From: an uncultured Acidimicrobiales bacterium
Lineage (GTDB): Bacteria > Actinomycetota > Acidimicrobiia > Acidimicrobiales > SZUA-35
NCBI GenBank assembly: GCA_937976305.1
Contig: CALJSB010000136.1
Coordinates: 1 to 64,000 of the forward strand
Direction of reading: 5' to 3'
Length of the DNA: 64,000 nucleotides
Part shown: positions 54,010 to 63,005 of the stretch, piece by piece
How positions within the stretch are numbered: the stretch's first letter is position 1
Layout: each line of letters opens with the position of its first letter
Notes under the pieces: generated by a model
What the model saw: the letters and a program-made list of their open reading frames with translations, nothing else
Told to the model about the DNA's origin: nothing
Databases searched by the model: none
Program-made: the position numbers and the translations under genes

Positions 54010-54258
54010 TTAACGGGGAAACCTATCGACCTTGTTGTTCTGCCAGTCGACCCGGTCGAGCGCAAAGGGCAACCCACAATCGATTGGCACCTCGATGTCG
54101 ACATCGTCGTTGATGAACACCTTCACGCCCGCACCGTTTTGCACGCCGTAGACGACGTAGGTCGGGCCCGGGTTGACGTATCGCTGGACCGCAATTCGTG
54201 TGTCGCCCCCTGCATTGCTGCGATCGTAGGTGGCCGCTCTGGCCGCCTCAATAGGTCG
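54010..54258 (-). pseudogene. 5'-truncated gene remnant (82 codons, no start codon)
   Basis: Just past the ilvD stop, a different minus frame opens and runs to TAA with 82 codons of normal-looking composition (RYVNPGPTYVVYGVQNGAGV, then KVFINDDVDIEVPIDCG and DWQNNKVDRFPR at the end). The frame is closed upstream by a stop inside ilvD, and no ATG, GTG or TTG occurs before a GTG at about codon 39. It looks like the 3' end of a lost gene. I do not recognise the family. The rest of the 318-nt gap (53943-54260) shows no other gene. Confidence 0.4.
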
Positions 54259-54260
54259 AA

Positions 54261-56114
54261 CTATCGCAGCTGGGAGAGGTCGCGCACGGCCCCACGGTCG
54301 GCCGACGTTGTAAGGGCTGCATAGGCCTGAAGCGCAGCCGAGACAACACGCTCACGGCTTACTGGTTTCCAACCGTCAGCACCCTTGGCATCTTCAGCAG
54401 CTCGGCGGGCAGCAAGCTCGTCGTCGCTCAGCTTCACGTTGATCGAGCGGGCCGGGATGTTGATCTCGATGATGTCGCCGTCTTGGATCAGACCGATCGC
54501 ACCGCCAGCCGCCGCCTCTGGTGAGGCGTGACCGATCGAGAGACCAGAGGTGCCACCCGAGAACCGACCGTCAGTGAGCAGGGCACACTCTTTCCCGAGG
54601 CCCCGGCTCTTGATGTAGGTGGTCGGATACAGCATCTCTTGCATACCGGGGCCACCCTTCGGGCCCTCGTAGCGCACGATGACAACATCGCCAGCGTTCA
54701 CCTGGGCTTCGTCGAGCACACCTTCCATCGCTGCCTCTTGGCTCTCGAAGATTCGAGCCGGGCCGGAAAACTCGAAGATCGACTCATCAACACCGGCGGT
54801 CTTCACGATGCAGCCGTCTTCTGCAATGTTGCCGAACAAGACAGCGAGGCCACCCTCTTGGCTGTAGGCGTTCTCGACGGAGTGGATGCAGCCGTCTTCA
54901 CGATCGGTGTCGAGCGACGGCCAACGTGTGTCTTGGCTGAACGCAACCTGGGTTGGGATGCCAGCTGGCCCGGCACTGAAGAAGTGCTTGGCCTCTGAGG
55001 TGCACGTGTCGCGCATGATGTCCCACTCGTCGAGTGCTGCGCCGAGCGACTCAGAATGCACGGTGGGCACAGACGTGTCGAGCAGACCGGCGCGATCGAG
55101 CTCACCGAGAATGCCCATGATCCCTCCTGCTCGGTGCACGTCTTCCATGTGGAAGCGGTCGGTCGACGGAGCGAGCTTGCAGATGTTTGGAACGTTCCGG
55201 CTGATTTGATCGATGTTGGCCATCTTGAAGTCGTGACCAGCCTCCTCAGCCGCAGCGAGGATGTGCAGCACGGTATTGGTGCTGCCGCCCATCGCTATGT
55301 CAAGCGTCATGGCGTTCTCGAATGCCGTCACTGATGCGATGTTGCGAGGCAAGACAGAATCGTCGTCTTTCTCGTAGTAGCGACGGGCGAGATCGACGAT
55401 GCGTCGACCGGCCTCAAGGAACAACCGCTCTCGGTCGGCGTGTGTTGCGAGTGTTGAGCCGTTGCCGGGCAGAGCCAGGCCGAGCGCCTCGGCCAAACAG
55501 TTCATGGAGTTTGCCGTGAACATGCCGGAGCACGAACCGCAGGTGGGACAGGCCGAGCGTTCGATGGCGTCGACATCTTCGTCGCTCACCCGCTGATCAC
55601 CAGCCGACATCATCGCCGAGATCAGATCGACCTTGACTTCCTCGCCAGCCAGCTTGGTCTTACCGGCCTCCATCGGGCCACCGCTCACAAAGATCACGGG
55701 GATGTTGAGACGCATCGCGGCATTGAGCATGCCGGGCGTGATCTTGTCGCAATTCGAGATGCACACCAGCGCATCGGCGCAGTGGGCATTCACCATGTAC
55801 TCGACGGAATCGGCGATGAGGTCACGACTCGGGAGGCTGTAGAGCATTCCGCCGTGGCCCATCGCAATGCCGTCGTCGACGGCGATGGTGTTGAACTCTT
55901 TGGCCACACCACCGGCCTTTTCAATCTCACGCGCGACCAACTGGCCCAGATCCTTGAGGTGCACGTGACCCGGCACAAACTGTGTGAACGAGTTCGACAC
56001 CGCAATGATCGGCTTGTCGAAATCGTCCTCGGTCATGCCGGTGGCACGCCAAAGGGCTCGGGCTCCCGCCATGTTGCGGCCGTGGGTGGTTGTTCGAGAT
56101 CGATACTCGGGCAT
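54261..56114 (-). CDS. ilvD: Dihydroxy-acid dehydratase
   Basis: This 617-aa iron-sulfur enzyme dehydrates dihydroxy acids to 2-keto acids, the third common step of Ile/Val synthesis. The N-terminus [20 protein letters not shown] and Fe-S cysteines in [13 protein letters not shown] and [19 protein letters not shown] are typical, as is the end [14 protein letters not shown]. The length is that of the E. coli-type enzyme. It lies 25 kb from ilvBN/ilvC and has no leader peptide that I could find; a 12-bp palindrome TCTCATTTGAGA (56154-56165) lies about 40 nt upstream of the start. Confidence 0.96.
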   Translation of the reverse strand: MPEYRSRTTTHGRNMAGARALWRATGMTEDDFDKPIIAVSNSFTQFVPGHVHLKDLGQLVAREIEKAGGVAKEFNTIAVDDGIAMGHGGMLYSLPSRDLIADSVEYMVNAHCADALVCISNCDKITPGMLNAAMRLNIPVIFVSGGPMEAGKTKLAGEEVKVDLISAMMSAGDQRVSDEDVDAIERSACPTCGSCSGMFTANSMNCLAEALGLALPGNGSTLATHADRERLFLEAGRRIVDLARRYYEKDDDSVLPRNIASVTAFENAMTLDIAMGGSTNTVLHILAAAEEAGHDFKMANIDQISRNVPNICKLAPSTDRFHMEDVHRAGGIMGILGELDRAGLLDTSVPTVHSESLGAALDEWDIMRDTCTSEAKHFFSAGPAGIPTQVAFSQDTRWPSLDTDREDGCIHSVENAYSQEGGLAVLFGNIAEDGCIVKTAGVDESIFEFSGPARIFESQEAAMEGVLDEAQVNAGDVVIVRYEGPKGGPGMQEMLYPTTYIKSRGLGKECALLTDGRFSGGTSGLSIGHASPEAAAGGAIGLIQDGDIIEINIPARSINVKLSDDELAARRAAEDAKGADGWKPVSRERVVSAALQAYAALTTSADRGAVRDLSQLR

Positions 56115-56188
56115 GACCCAAGGCTAGAACGTCTCACCGTGAAGGTCGATTGCTCTCATTTGAGAACGGCGCCAATCAGTCCAAAACG

Positions 56189-56223
56189 CCCTCTGCCAGC
56201 ATCGTTGCGATGCTGGCAGAGGG
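56189..56223 (-). terminator. Perfect 16-bp terminator hairpin of the propeller/FN3 gene
   Basis: CCCTCTGCCAGCATCG (56189-56204) pairs fully with 56208-56223 over a 3-nt loop. On the minus strand it is followed by CGTTTTGG. It lies 37 nt past the stop at 56260. Confidence 0.85.
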
Positions 56224-56259
56224 GCGATCTGGTTGCGACGGCTCTTGGGCCGTCTGCGC

Positions 56260-58455
56260 TCAGTTGGTGGTGACGGTCTGAGTGTTCGAGCGCCAGCTGC
56301 GGTTGCCTGCAGCGTCGTCGGCCCGGACGTAGAAGCTGTAGGAGGTGCCGGAATCGAGACCGGTCACCGTGATGCTCGTCGACGTTGTCGTTGCCACGAT
56401 CTCACCCGTTGCGCCGTCGAAGATCTGGTAGGCGACGACACCGACGTTGTCGGTCGAGGCCGTCCAGGTGAGATCAACGGTCGTGTCGGACTTGCCGGCA
56501 AGCAGGAGACCCTTCGGCGCCGACGGACGCTCGGTGTCAACAATGCCGCCGTCAATCACGGTGATTGACTCAGGACCGTTTCGCCAACCGACGTTGCCGG
56601 CCGCATCCGATGCTCGTACGTAGTACCAATAGGTACGGGCGGTGTTGGTGCTGTCCAGGAAGCTCGTGTCAGCCGTCTGACCGACGACGGTGTAGGTGCC
56701 GTTCTGGTTGTTCGAGCGATACACGTCGTAGCTGGTCACGCCGACGTTGTCGGAGGCTGCGTCCCAGTGGATGGTGACGTCGAGGCTGTTGGCGCTCAGC
56801 TCCATGTTGGTCACGCGGCCTGGACGATCAGTGTCGTTTGGCGTGTTCGAGATGATGACCTGGCGGTACCCGGTGCGCCAGCTGAGGTTGCCAGCAGCGT
56901 CGGTGGCCCGGATGTAGTACCAGTACGTGCCCTCGTCGAGGTCACCGTCGGTGTAGGACGTCGAGGCAGTCGTGCCGATGACGGTGTACGGACCACTCTG
57001 CTCTTCGGAGCGGTACACGTCGTAGCCGGTCACGGCGACGTTGTCTGACGAGGCGGTCCAGTTGAGTACCGCAGCATCGTCATCGCTGACTGCTGTCACG
57101 CCAGTTGGCACGGTTGGCCGCTCGGTGTCGGCAACGAACGAGTCGTCACAATGCTTGCTGAAACCACCGAGGGCACGGTCAGTTCCATTGGCTCGGGTCA
57201 ACCGTGTGAGGTCGCCGCCAACCCAGAGGCAACCGTCGGTTGCCCCGTGCACGGCCCAGACGCCAGAGGAGCCGCTGATGTCGAGCTGAAAGTTCGGATC
57301 ATATGAACCGTCTGTAGCGGAGTAGGCAGCAACAAACCTGATCGGGTCTTCTCGGCTGAAGTCGTCTGGGTCAGTGAGGCCACGGATGATGTCGAACAAG
57401 TCGCCGTCGGCATAGTGGTTGCCACGGCAGTGGCAGGAGGCGTAAACCCGGTCTCCGACGAGCTCGAGGTCCTGATAGTCGCCGCCGGTGCCAAACTCGT
57501 CAGGGCGACCGGTCGAGTGCTTAGTCACGACCGAGAGGTCATCTGCGTTGAGCACCCACGTGATGTGCTCCATGCCGGCCACAAAGACGAGACCGTTGAC
57601 CGAAAGCACGTCCTGGTAGTACGGACGGGACTGGTTGTTGTGGGCGATGCGGCCGGGGTCGATGTCTTGGCCGGTGGTGTTGTCGATCTTGACGAAGCCC
57701 TGAGTGTTGGCCTCCACGTTCACCGATGAGAAGTAACCCCCGATGTAGACGGAGTTGCCGTCTGGCGAAACCGAGATGCCCCACACCGAGCCACCGCTCA
57801 CGGTCGGGGTGAAGTCGGTGTCTGGGTAGGCGTCGGAAAGGCGAAGCTTTGCGGCGCGAGCAGCGAAGACCTCGGGAACGCCGCCGGAGCCACCGACCGA
57901 GCTGAAGCCACCGCCGACGTAGAGCCAGTTGCTGTCGTGATCGAGCGAGAAGACGACGGCGCGAGCGTTGCGCTTGATGCGTGACCGCCAGGTTGTGTCG
58001 ACCGAGCCATCAGTCGGGTCGAGTGCGACGAGGGCTTTGGTGTTCGAGATGCCATCAACGTCACCGAACTCGCCACCAACGAAAAGGCGGCTGCCGTCAG
58101 GTGAGGCCTGGAGGGCATACACCGGGCCGTCGAGATTGGGATCGAAGCTCGAGACGTAATCGCCAGTCGCGGCGTCGAACGCGGCGAGGAACGACTGCTC
58201 AGTGACGGGACCGTTGCGCCAAGGCCGGACCTCGGTGAACTTGCCGCCGACGTACACCAAGTCGCCGATCTGCTCGATCGCCATCACTTCGGAGTCGATT
58301 CGATCCGTGAGTGTTCCGTCGAGCACGCTTTCGTAGACACCCCAGGTGTCTTCACCAAAGTCGTTGATCTCTGCACCGGCGGGGCTTGCCGCCAGCGGCA
58401 GAATCGCAAGGGTCGACATCAGCATGATGAGTGCTGCACCAATCCGCTTCAGCAT
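56260..58455 (-). CDS. Secreted beta-propeller-like protein with three fibronectin type III domains
   Basis: This 731-aa protein starts at ATG 58455, fixed by GGAG 7 nt upstream and by the signal peptide that follows (IGAALIMLMSTLAILPLAAS, then PAGAE). Residues about 30-435 have repeated YVGGKFTEV, FVGGEFGDV, YVGGGFSSV and YIGGYFSSV strands, a delta-60/propeller-like pattern. Three FN3 domains follow at about 443-540, 541-639 and 640-731, each opening DTERP or DTDRP. It is probably an extracellular or surface protein binding other molecules; no catalytic site was recognised. Confidence 0.88.
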   Translation of the reverse strand: MLKRIGAALIMLMSTLAILPLAASPAGAEINDFGEDTWGVYESVLDGTLTDRIDSEVMAIEQIGDLVYVGGKFTEVRPWRNGPVTEQSFLAAFDAATGDYVSSFDPNLDGPVYALQASPDGSRLFVGGEFGDVDGISNTKALVALDPTDGSVDTTWRSRIKRNARAVVFSLDHDSNWLYVGGGFSSVGGSGGVPEVFAARAAKLRLSDAYPDTDFTPTVSGGSVWGISVSPDGNSVYIGGYFSSVNVEANTQGFVKIDNTTGQDIDPGRIAHNNQSRPYYQDVLSVNGLVFVAGMEHITWVLNADDLSVVTKHSTGRPDEFGTGGDYQDLELVGDRVYASCHCRGNHYADGDLFDIIRGLTDPDDFSREDPIRFVAAYSATDGSYDPNFQLDISGSSGVWAVHGATDGCLWVGGDLTRLTRANGTDRALGGFSKHCDDSFVADTERPTVPTGVTAVSDDDAAVLNWTASSDNVAVTGYDVYRSEEQSGPYTVIGTTASTSYTDGDLDEGTYWYYIRATDAAGNLSWRTGYRQVIISNTPNDTDRPGRVTNMELSANSLDVTIHWDAASDNVGVTSYDVYRSNNQNGTYTVVGQTADTSFLDSTNTARTYWYYVRASDAAGNVGWRNGPESITVIDGGIVDTERPSAPKGLLLAGKSDTTVDLTWTASTDNVGVVAYQIFDGATGEIVATTTSTSITVTGLDSGTSYSFYVRADDAAGNRSWRSNTQTVTTN

Positions 58456-58633
58456 TCCGATACTCCAGGGGGTCAGGTGCGGGCGCCATACCCGCTTCAT
58501 GACCCAACGTAGGTTTCGACCGGTGTCGGGGGAATGGGAGATACGGCACTCGACGTAGGCCTCTAGACCCACTGTTCCGTAGGTATCCCGGCGGTTTTCG
58601 TCCGTCTCGGTGCATTGCTCCTACAGTCACCTC

Positions 58634-61060
58634 ATGGCTGGTTCAATTCTTGGAAATCGCGTTGCCCGTACCGAAGATCCAGAGCTGCTGACCGTGGGGG
58701 GTACCTACGTGTACGACCTCGATCTCGGGGCGGCCCACGCGGTGTTCGTTCGGTCCATTGAGGCCCACGCAGCACTGCTGTCGATCGATACAGCCGAAGC
58801 AGCAGCAAGCAACGGCGTCGTTGCGGTCTTCACCAACGAGACGCTTGGCGTTGATCCCCACCACGGATTCGTCAAGGTGGCAGATGCGTTTGCGCACGCA
58901 CCGCTCGCATCCGGCACAGTGCGCTATGTCGGCGAACCGATCGCCCTCGTCGTCGCCGAGACCTTTCAGCAAGCAGTCGACGCCGCCGAACTCGTCGTTG
59001 TCGACTACGAGCCGCTGCCGGTTGTTGTTGATCCCGAACGTGCCTTTGACGACGACGTCCCGGCCATCTTCGCCGAAAAAGGCGACAACATTGCCCTGTC
59101 GGTGATCGACCCGGAGGTCGATGTCTTGGCCGACGCGGATGTGGTCGTCCGAGGCCGCTACGTGAACCAACGAGTGGCCGGCGCACCGATGGAGCCAAAT
59201 TCGTGTGCTGCGGTTCCAGGTGCAGACGGCCGACTGACTTTCTACGTGGCCAACCAAATGCCGCACCTGGTGAAGAGCCAGCTGGCTGGCGCTCTCGGGC
59301 TCGACGACTCCAACGTCCGCGTGATCTCGCCCCACGTCGGTGGCGGCTTCGGCGCCAAGGCTGCTCTCATCCACGAATACACCGCAATTGCAGCAGCCGC
59401 TCGGTCGCTCAACCAACCGCTCACGTGGACCGAAACCCGCAGCGAGAACATGGTGGCGATGGTCCACTCGCGAGCGCAGGTCCAATACTGCGAGCTTGGG
59501 TGCAAGAACGACGGCACGTTCGTCGGCCTCCGAGTTCGCCTCATCGGCGACGCTGGCGCGTACCCCAACGTCGGCACGATGCTGCCGGCTGGCACCAAGC
59601 GGATGTCGAACGGCACCTATACCTTTCCGAGCATTCGTTTCGACGTTGCCGTCGGTGTCACAAACACCACGCCAACCGGGGCCTATCGAGGGGCCGGCCG
59701 GCCTGAGGCCTCGGCTCTGCTCGAGCGGCTCGTCGATCAAGCTGCGCTCGAGCTTGGCATCGATCCGATCGATATTCGGCGCAAGAATTTCATTCAGCCT
59801 GATCAGTTTCCGTTCAAGACGCTCACAGGCATCACCTACGACAGCGGCGACTACGAAGCAACCCTCGATCGGGCGGTTGAGCTGGCGGGCTACGGAGAGC
59901 TACGGGCGGAGCAGGCTGCCCGGTTGGCAAACAACGACCGAACAGTGCTCGGCATCGGTGTTGCCTCGTTTGTTGAAGTCACCTCTGGTGGCGGCGGTTC
60001 AGAGTACGCGGCACTCGAGATTCATGAAGACGGAACCGCCACGATGAAGGCCGGCACCTCAGCTCACGGTCAAGGCCATCAAACCTCCTACGCCATGATC
60101 GTGTCCGAGCAGACCGGCATCCCGGTCGACAAGATCACCCTGGTTCAATCCGACACCGACCTCGTGCGAACCGGGGGCGGAACCGGCGGCTCGAGATCGC
60201 TGCAGCTCGCCGGCTCCGCCGTCAAAGAAGCGACCGAATCTGTTGTGGCAAAAGCTCGGGAACTCGCGGCACACGTTCTCGAAGCTTCCGTCGATGACAT
60301 CGTGGTCGATCCCGGAGCCGGAACCGTTGGTGTGGCTGGCGTACCTGCTCGCGCTCTCGGTTGGGGAGAACTCGCGGCAAAGGCTGCGGGCGACCTTCCC
60401 GACGGGGTGATCGATCACACCGACGAAACCATCGGCCTGGCCGCCCAACTCGATTTCAAGCAGGGAGACGGCACTTTTCCGTTTGGCACGCACATCTCGG
60501 TCGTCGAGATCGATCTCGACACTGGTCGAGTCGATCTCGTGCGCCACATCGCGGTGGACGACGCGGGCAATGTGGTGAATCCGCTCATTTTCGAGGGTCA
60601 GCAACAAGGCGGCGTTGGTCAGGGAGTCTCACAGGCCCTCTACGAAGAGTTCGTCTACGACGACGCCGGTAATCCGGTGACCGCCAACTTCATGGACTAT
60701 GCCTTTCCGTCCGCCGCTGAGTTCTCGAACTTCGAGGTGCACCACACCGAGACACCGACGCCCCTCAACCCGCTTGGCGTCAAAGGCATTGGTGAGGCCA
60801 GCACCATCGGCTCGACGCCTGCGGTGCAGAACGCCGTGGTCGATGCACTCAAGCATCTCGGGGTGCGCCACATCGACATGCCGTGCTCTCCGCTGCGCGT
60901 CTGGCAGACAATCGCCGACGCCGAGGCTGGCACGCTCGCCGATCCGTGGCGTGAACCGCCGGCGATCTTCGATCAGCTCGTTGCCAAGGCTGCACTCGAT
61001 GCCGAGGCCCGCAATGAGGCGGCAGGAGAAGCCGCTGCCGACGCCGCCGAATCAATCTGA
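58634..61060 (+). CDS. Form II CoxL-like molybdenum hydroxylase large subunit (xanthine dehydrogenase family)
   Basis: This 808-aa Mo-binding subunit starts at ATG 58634 (MAGSILGNRVARTED). It has GGGFGAK (236-242) and AYRGAGR (350-356), the form II signature; true CO dehydrogenases (form I) have AYRCSFR. The late GVKGIGEASTIG carries the likely catalytic Glu. The usual FAD (medium) and 2Fe-2S (small) subunit genes are absent on both sides, so partners must be elsewhere or lost. Substrate unknown; aldehyde or N-heterocycle oxidation is typical of the family. Confidence 0.9.
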   Translation: MAGSILGNRVARTEDPELLTVGGTYVYDLDLGAAHAVFVRSIEAHAALLSIDTAEAAASNGVVAVFTNETLGVDPHHGFVKVADAFAHAPLASGTVRYVGEPIALVVAETFQQAVDAAELVVVDYEPLPVVVDPERAFDDDVPAIFAEKGDNIALSVIDPEVDVLADADVVVRGRYVNQRVAGAPMEPNSCAAVPGADGRLTFYVANQMPHLVKSQLAGALGLDDSNVRVISPHVGGGFGAKAALIHEYTAIAAAARSLNQPLTWTETRSENMVAMVHSRAQVQYCELGCKNDGTFVGLRVRLIGDAGAYPNVGTMLPAGTKRMSNGTYTFPSIRFDVAVGVTNTTPTGAYRGAGRPEASALLERLVDQAALELGIDPIDIRRKNFIQPDQFPFKTLTGITYDSGDYEATLDRAVELAGYGELRAEQAARLANNDRTVLGIGVASFVEVTSGGGGSEYAALEIHEDGTATMKAGTSAHGQGHQTSYAMIVSEQTGIPVDKITLVQSDTDLVRTGGGTGGSRSLQLAGSAVKEATESVVAKARELAAHVLEASVDDIVVDPGAGTVGVAGVPARALGWGELAAKAAGDLPDGVIDHTDETIGLAAQLDFKQGDGTFPFGTHISVVEIDLDTGRVDLVRHIAVDDAGNVVNPLIFEGQQQGGVGQGVSQALYEEFVYDDAGNPVTANFMDYAFPSAAEFSNFEVHHTETPTPLNPLGVKGIGEASTIGSTPAVQNAVVDALKHLGVRHIDMPCSPLRVWQTIADAEAGTLADPWREPPAIFDQLVAKAALDAEARNEAAGEAAADAAESI

Positions 61061-61065
61061 CGTCG

Positions 61066-61326
61066 TTACCAGTTGAACTTCTTGGTGTTGCGACGCCGGA
61101 GATAGAGCTCATGGAACGGGATGCCTTCGCCGGGCTGGGCACCGGTTCGGCGAATCGCTTCTTCGAGTCGAGCACGACGGGTGGCATTCACCACATCGCG
61201 TGACGGCGGCACCTTGGCCGGGCGCTCGCGCCACTCTTGACCGTCCCAGAAGTGAACCGGCCCCAGAGGGTCCGCTTCGTCAACGGGATACCAACCAGGC
61301 GCCCGCTCGCCGTCGCTACTCGCCAT
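61066..61326 (-). CDS. Small protein with a DUF2510-like segment
   Basis: This 86-aa protein starts at ATG 61326 (MASSDGERAPGWYPVDEADP), with GGAAG about 9 nt upstream. APGWYPVDEADPLGPVHFWDGQEWRE is split across residues 9-34 and resembles DUF2510, a short Trp-rich actinobacterial module. The C-terminus is basic (LRRRNTKKFNW). It overlaps the end of the preceding lipoprotein gene by 11 nt, so the two are coupled. The long upstream frame extension is a mirror of the lipoprotein gene. Confidence 0.72.
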   Translation of the reverse strand: MASSDGERAPGWYPVDEADPLGPVHFWDGQEWRERPAKVPPSRDVVNATRRARLEEAIRRTGAQPGEGIPFHELYLRRRNTKKFNW

Positions 61327-62272
61327 CAGATGTATCTTCCACGATCTCGTGGCACGGCACCGAATTGACCGAGACGTTTCCGGTCGCAAACTGCTGATCC
61401 TCGAAGAAGGCCACGACCTCGAAGTCGATGCGATCAAAGACTCGTCCGGCCCGGTTGCAGCGCCACACGTACTCGGCAACACCGGTCTCCGTCGGGGTCA
61501 TGAGCACGCCCGGCGTACCGTCCGGAGACTGATACTTCCACGGGTCATCGGCAAACAGATTGTCGGCGTACACCTCACCGAGATACACGGGCTCGAGCAG
61601 CCCGGACGGATCAGGACAACTCTCGCCGACCAAACCGACGGTGATGACGGCAGCTCCGAGCTCTTCGGTGTCGCGCAGGACATCACGAACTTCACCGGAC
61701 ACCTCGAGCTCACATCCTGCGAATCCGGTGGCAGGATCGCTGCGAGCACAATCTTCAGCCGACAGCGCGATGGTTTCGACGATCGGCAGTGCCTCATCAT
61801 CACCGACCGCTGGCGTCACCATCACCCCGACTTCGGGCAATGAATCGTCGCAGTGCACCACCATGGTGACCTCGCGCTCGAGTTCACCGATCAGCTCGTA
61901 GCCGATGGCCCCCTCGCGCTCGCCGAACAAGTCGGCTTCCTCACCATCGATGACACCCTGCAAGGCAATGCGGCTGTCGTTGATCGACGCGCACCCTGCA
62001 CCACCTGTCACCACAACTCGGGACGAGACTCGATGCGTTTCGGCAGCTCCTGAACTCGAGTGCAGCGTCCAGGGATCGGCCTGGATCGTCACGTCGGCGC
62101 ACTCAGCAGGCAGACAACCATTGTCGACAGTGCATGGTTGCTCGGGTGCCGTCGTTGTGGGTTCGTAGGGGGCCAATCCCGCATCGTCAGACGAGCACGC
62201 GCTGCTCAAGAGCACGATGGAAAGGAGAAGGGAAAGGCGTCTCACGGTGCCCGAGATCGTAGTGGCCAACAT
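61316..62272 (-). CDS. Putative lipoprotein
   Basis: This 318-aa protein is listed from ATG 62272 (MLATTISGTVRRLSLLLSIV) with lipobox LLSSAC followed by SSDD; GTG 62248 just before the hydrophobic part is possible. The mature protein is acidic and beta-rich, with about nine cysteines that could form disulfides (CTVDNGC, CADVT, GCASIND, HCDDSLPE). No family recognised. It is divergent from a membrane-protein gene and overlaps the small DUF2510-like gene. Confidence 0.72.
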   Translation of the reverse strand: MLATTISGTVRRLSLLLSIVLLSSACSSDDAGLAPYEPTTTAPEQPCTVDNGCLPAECADVTIQADPWTLHSSSGAAETHRVSSRVVVTGGAGCASINDSRIALQGVIDGEEADLFGEREGAIGYELIGELEREVTMVVHCDDSLPEVGVMVTPAVGDDEALPIVETIALSAEDCARSDPATGFAGCELEVSGEVRDVLRDTEELGAAVITVGLVGESCPDPSGLLEPVYLGEVYADNLFADDPWKYQSPDGTPGVLMTPTETGVAEYVWRCNRAGRVFDRIDFEVVAFFEDQQFATGNVSVNSVPCHEIVEDTSDGE

Positions 62273-62324
62273 TGGTGCCAAAGGGGTCCCCTCCCCGATC
62301 AACGTCGAGCAATAGCGTTCAACG

Positions 62325-62951
62325 ATGACCTCGGAGCCATCGCCCAACTCCCCACCCATGCGCTCAACATCGCCCCGAATCATCCTGTGGACCGTGCGGA
62401 TCGCTCTTGTTGTTGCCGTTGGTATCTCGGTGGCCTTCCCCGAATGGGAGCAGTTCGCCGGCAAAGGCATGGAGTTCCGAGCGCCGTTCTATCTCTTCCC
62501 GCTCATCATCGTCCCGATCGTCTGGAAACTGCGGGGCTCGAGCCCTCCCTACCCCTACCTGGTCGACACCCTCGTGATCGCACCCTTCTTGGTCGACACG
62601 CTCGGCAACGTGCTCAACTTCTACAACAACTACGACTCCACAGACGACGTCTTGCACTTTGTCAACTGGGTGCTGTTGATGGGAGGCGTCACGCTCGCCC
62701 TTGCTCGTACCGGCATCGGCCGTCTGAGCGCCTGGTCGCTCGGCTGGGGTTTTGGAGCGCTCGCGATCATCTGGTGGGAGGCCGCAGAGTTTCTCGTGCA
62801 GGAACTCGGCACCGCCGGTCTCGACCTCACCTACGAAGACACCATCGGCGACTTGTTGCTTTCGAGCACCGGTGGCGCCGTGGGAGCCGCTCTCGTGGTG
62901 TTCTTTGCTTGGCCCGATCGGGCGGCCGTTGGGGCCGCCGCTTCCAGCTGA
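62325..62951 (+). CDS. YjdF-like integral membrane protein
   Basis: This 208-aa protein has about five to six hydrophobic helices. NNYDSTDDVLHFVNWVLLMG, WWEAAEFLVQELG and YEDTIGDLLLSSTGG resemble in order the conserved Asp/His and Glu/Asp blocks of YjdF (DUF2238) proteins. Function unknown. It is divergent from the lipoprotein gene across 52 nt. Confidence 0.6.
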   Translation: MTSEPSPNSPPMRSTSPRIILWTVRIALVVAVGISVAFPEWEQFAGKGMEFRAPFYLFPLIIVPIVWKLRGSSPPYPYLVDTLVIAPFLVDTLGNVLNFYNNYDSTDDVLHFVNWVLLMGGVTLALARTGIGRLSAWSLGWGFGALAIIWWEAAEFLVQELGTAGLDLTYEDTIGDLLLSSTGGAVGAALVVFFAWPDRAAVGAAASS

Positions 62952-63005
62952 GCACCACGCTCCGATCGGCGCTCACGGAAGACCGAGCGCTATACCGTCG
63001 TTGTC

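Noticed and set aside
58643-59740. 365-codon minus-strand frame opposite the CoxL-like gene
   Set aside because: Mirror frame; the plus-strand protein has all family motifs in order.
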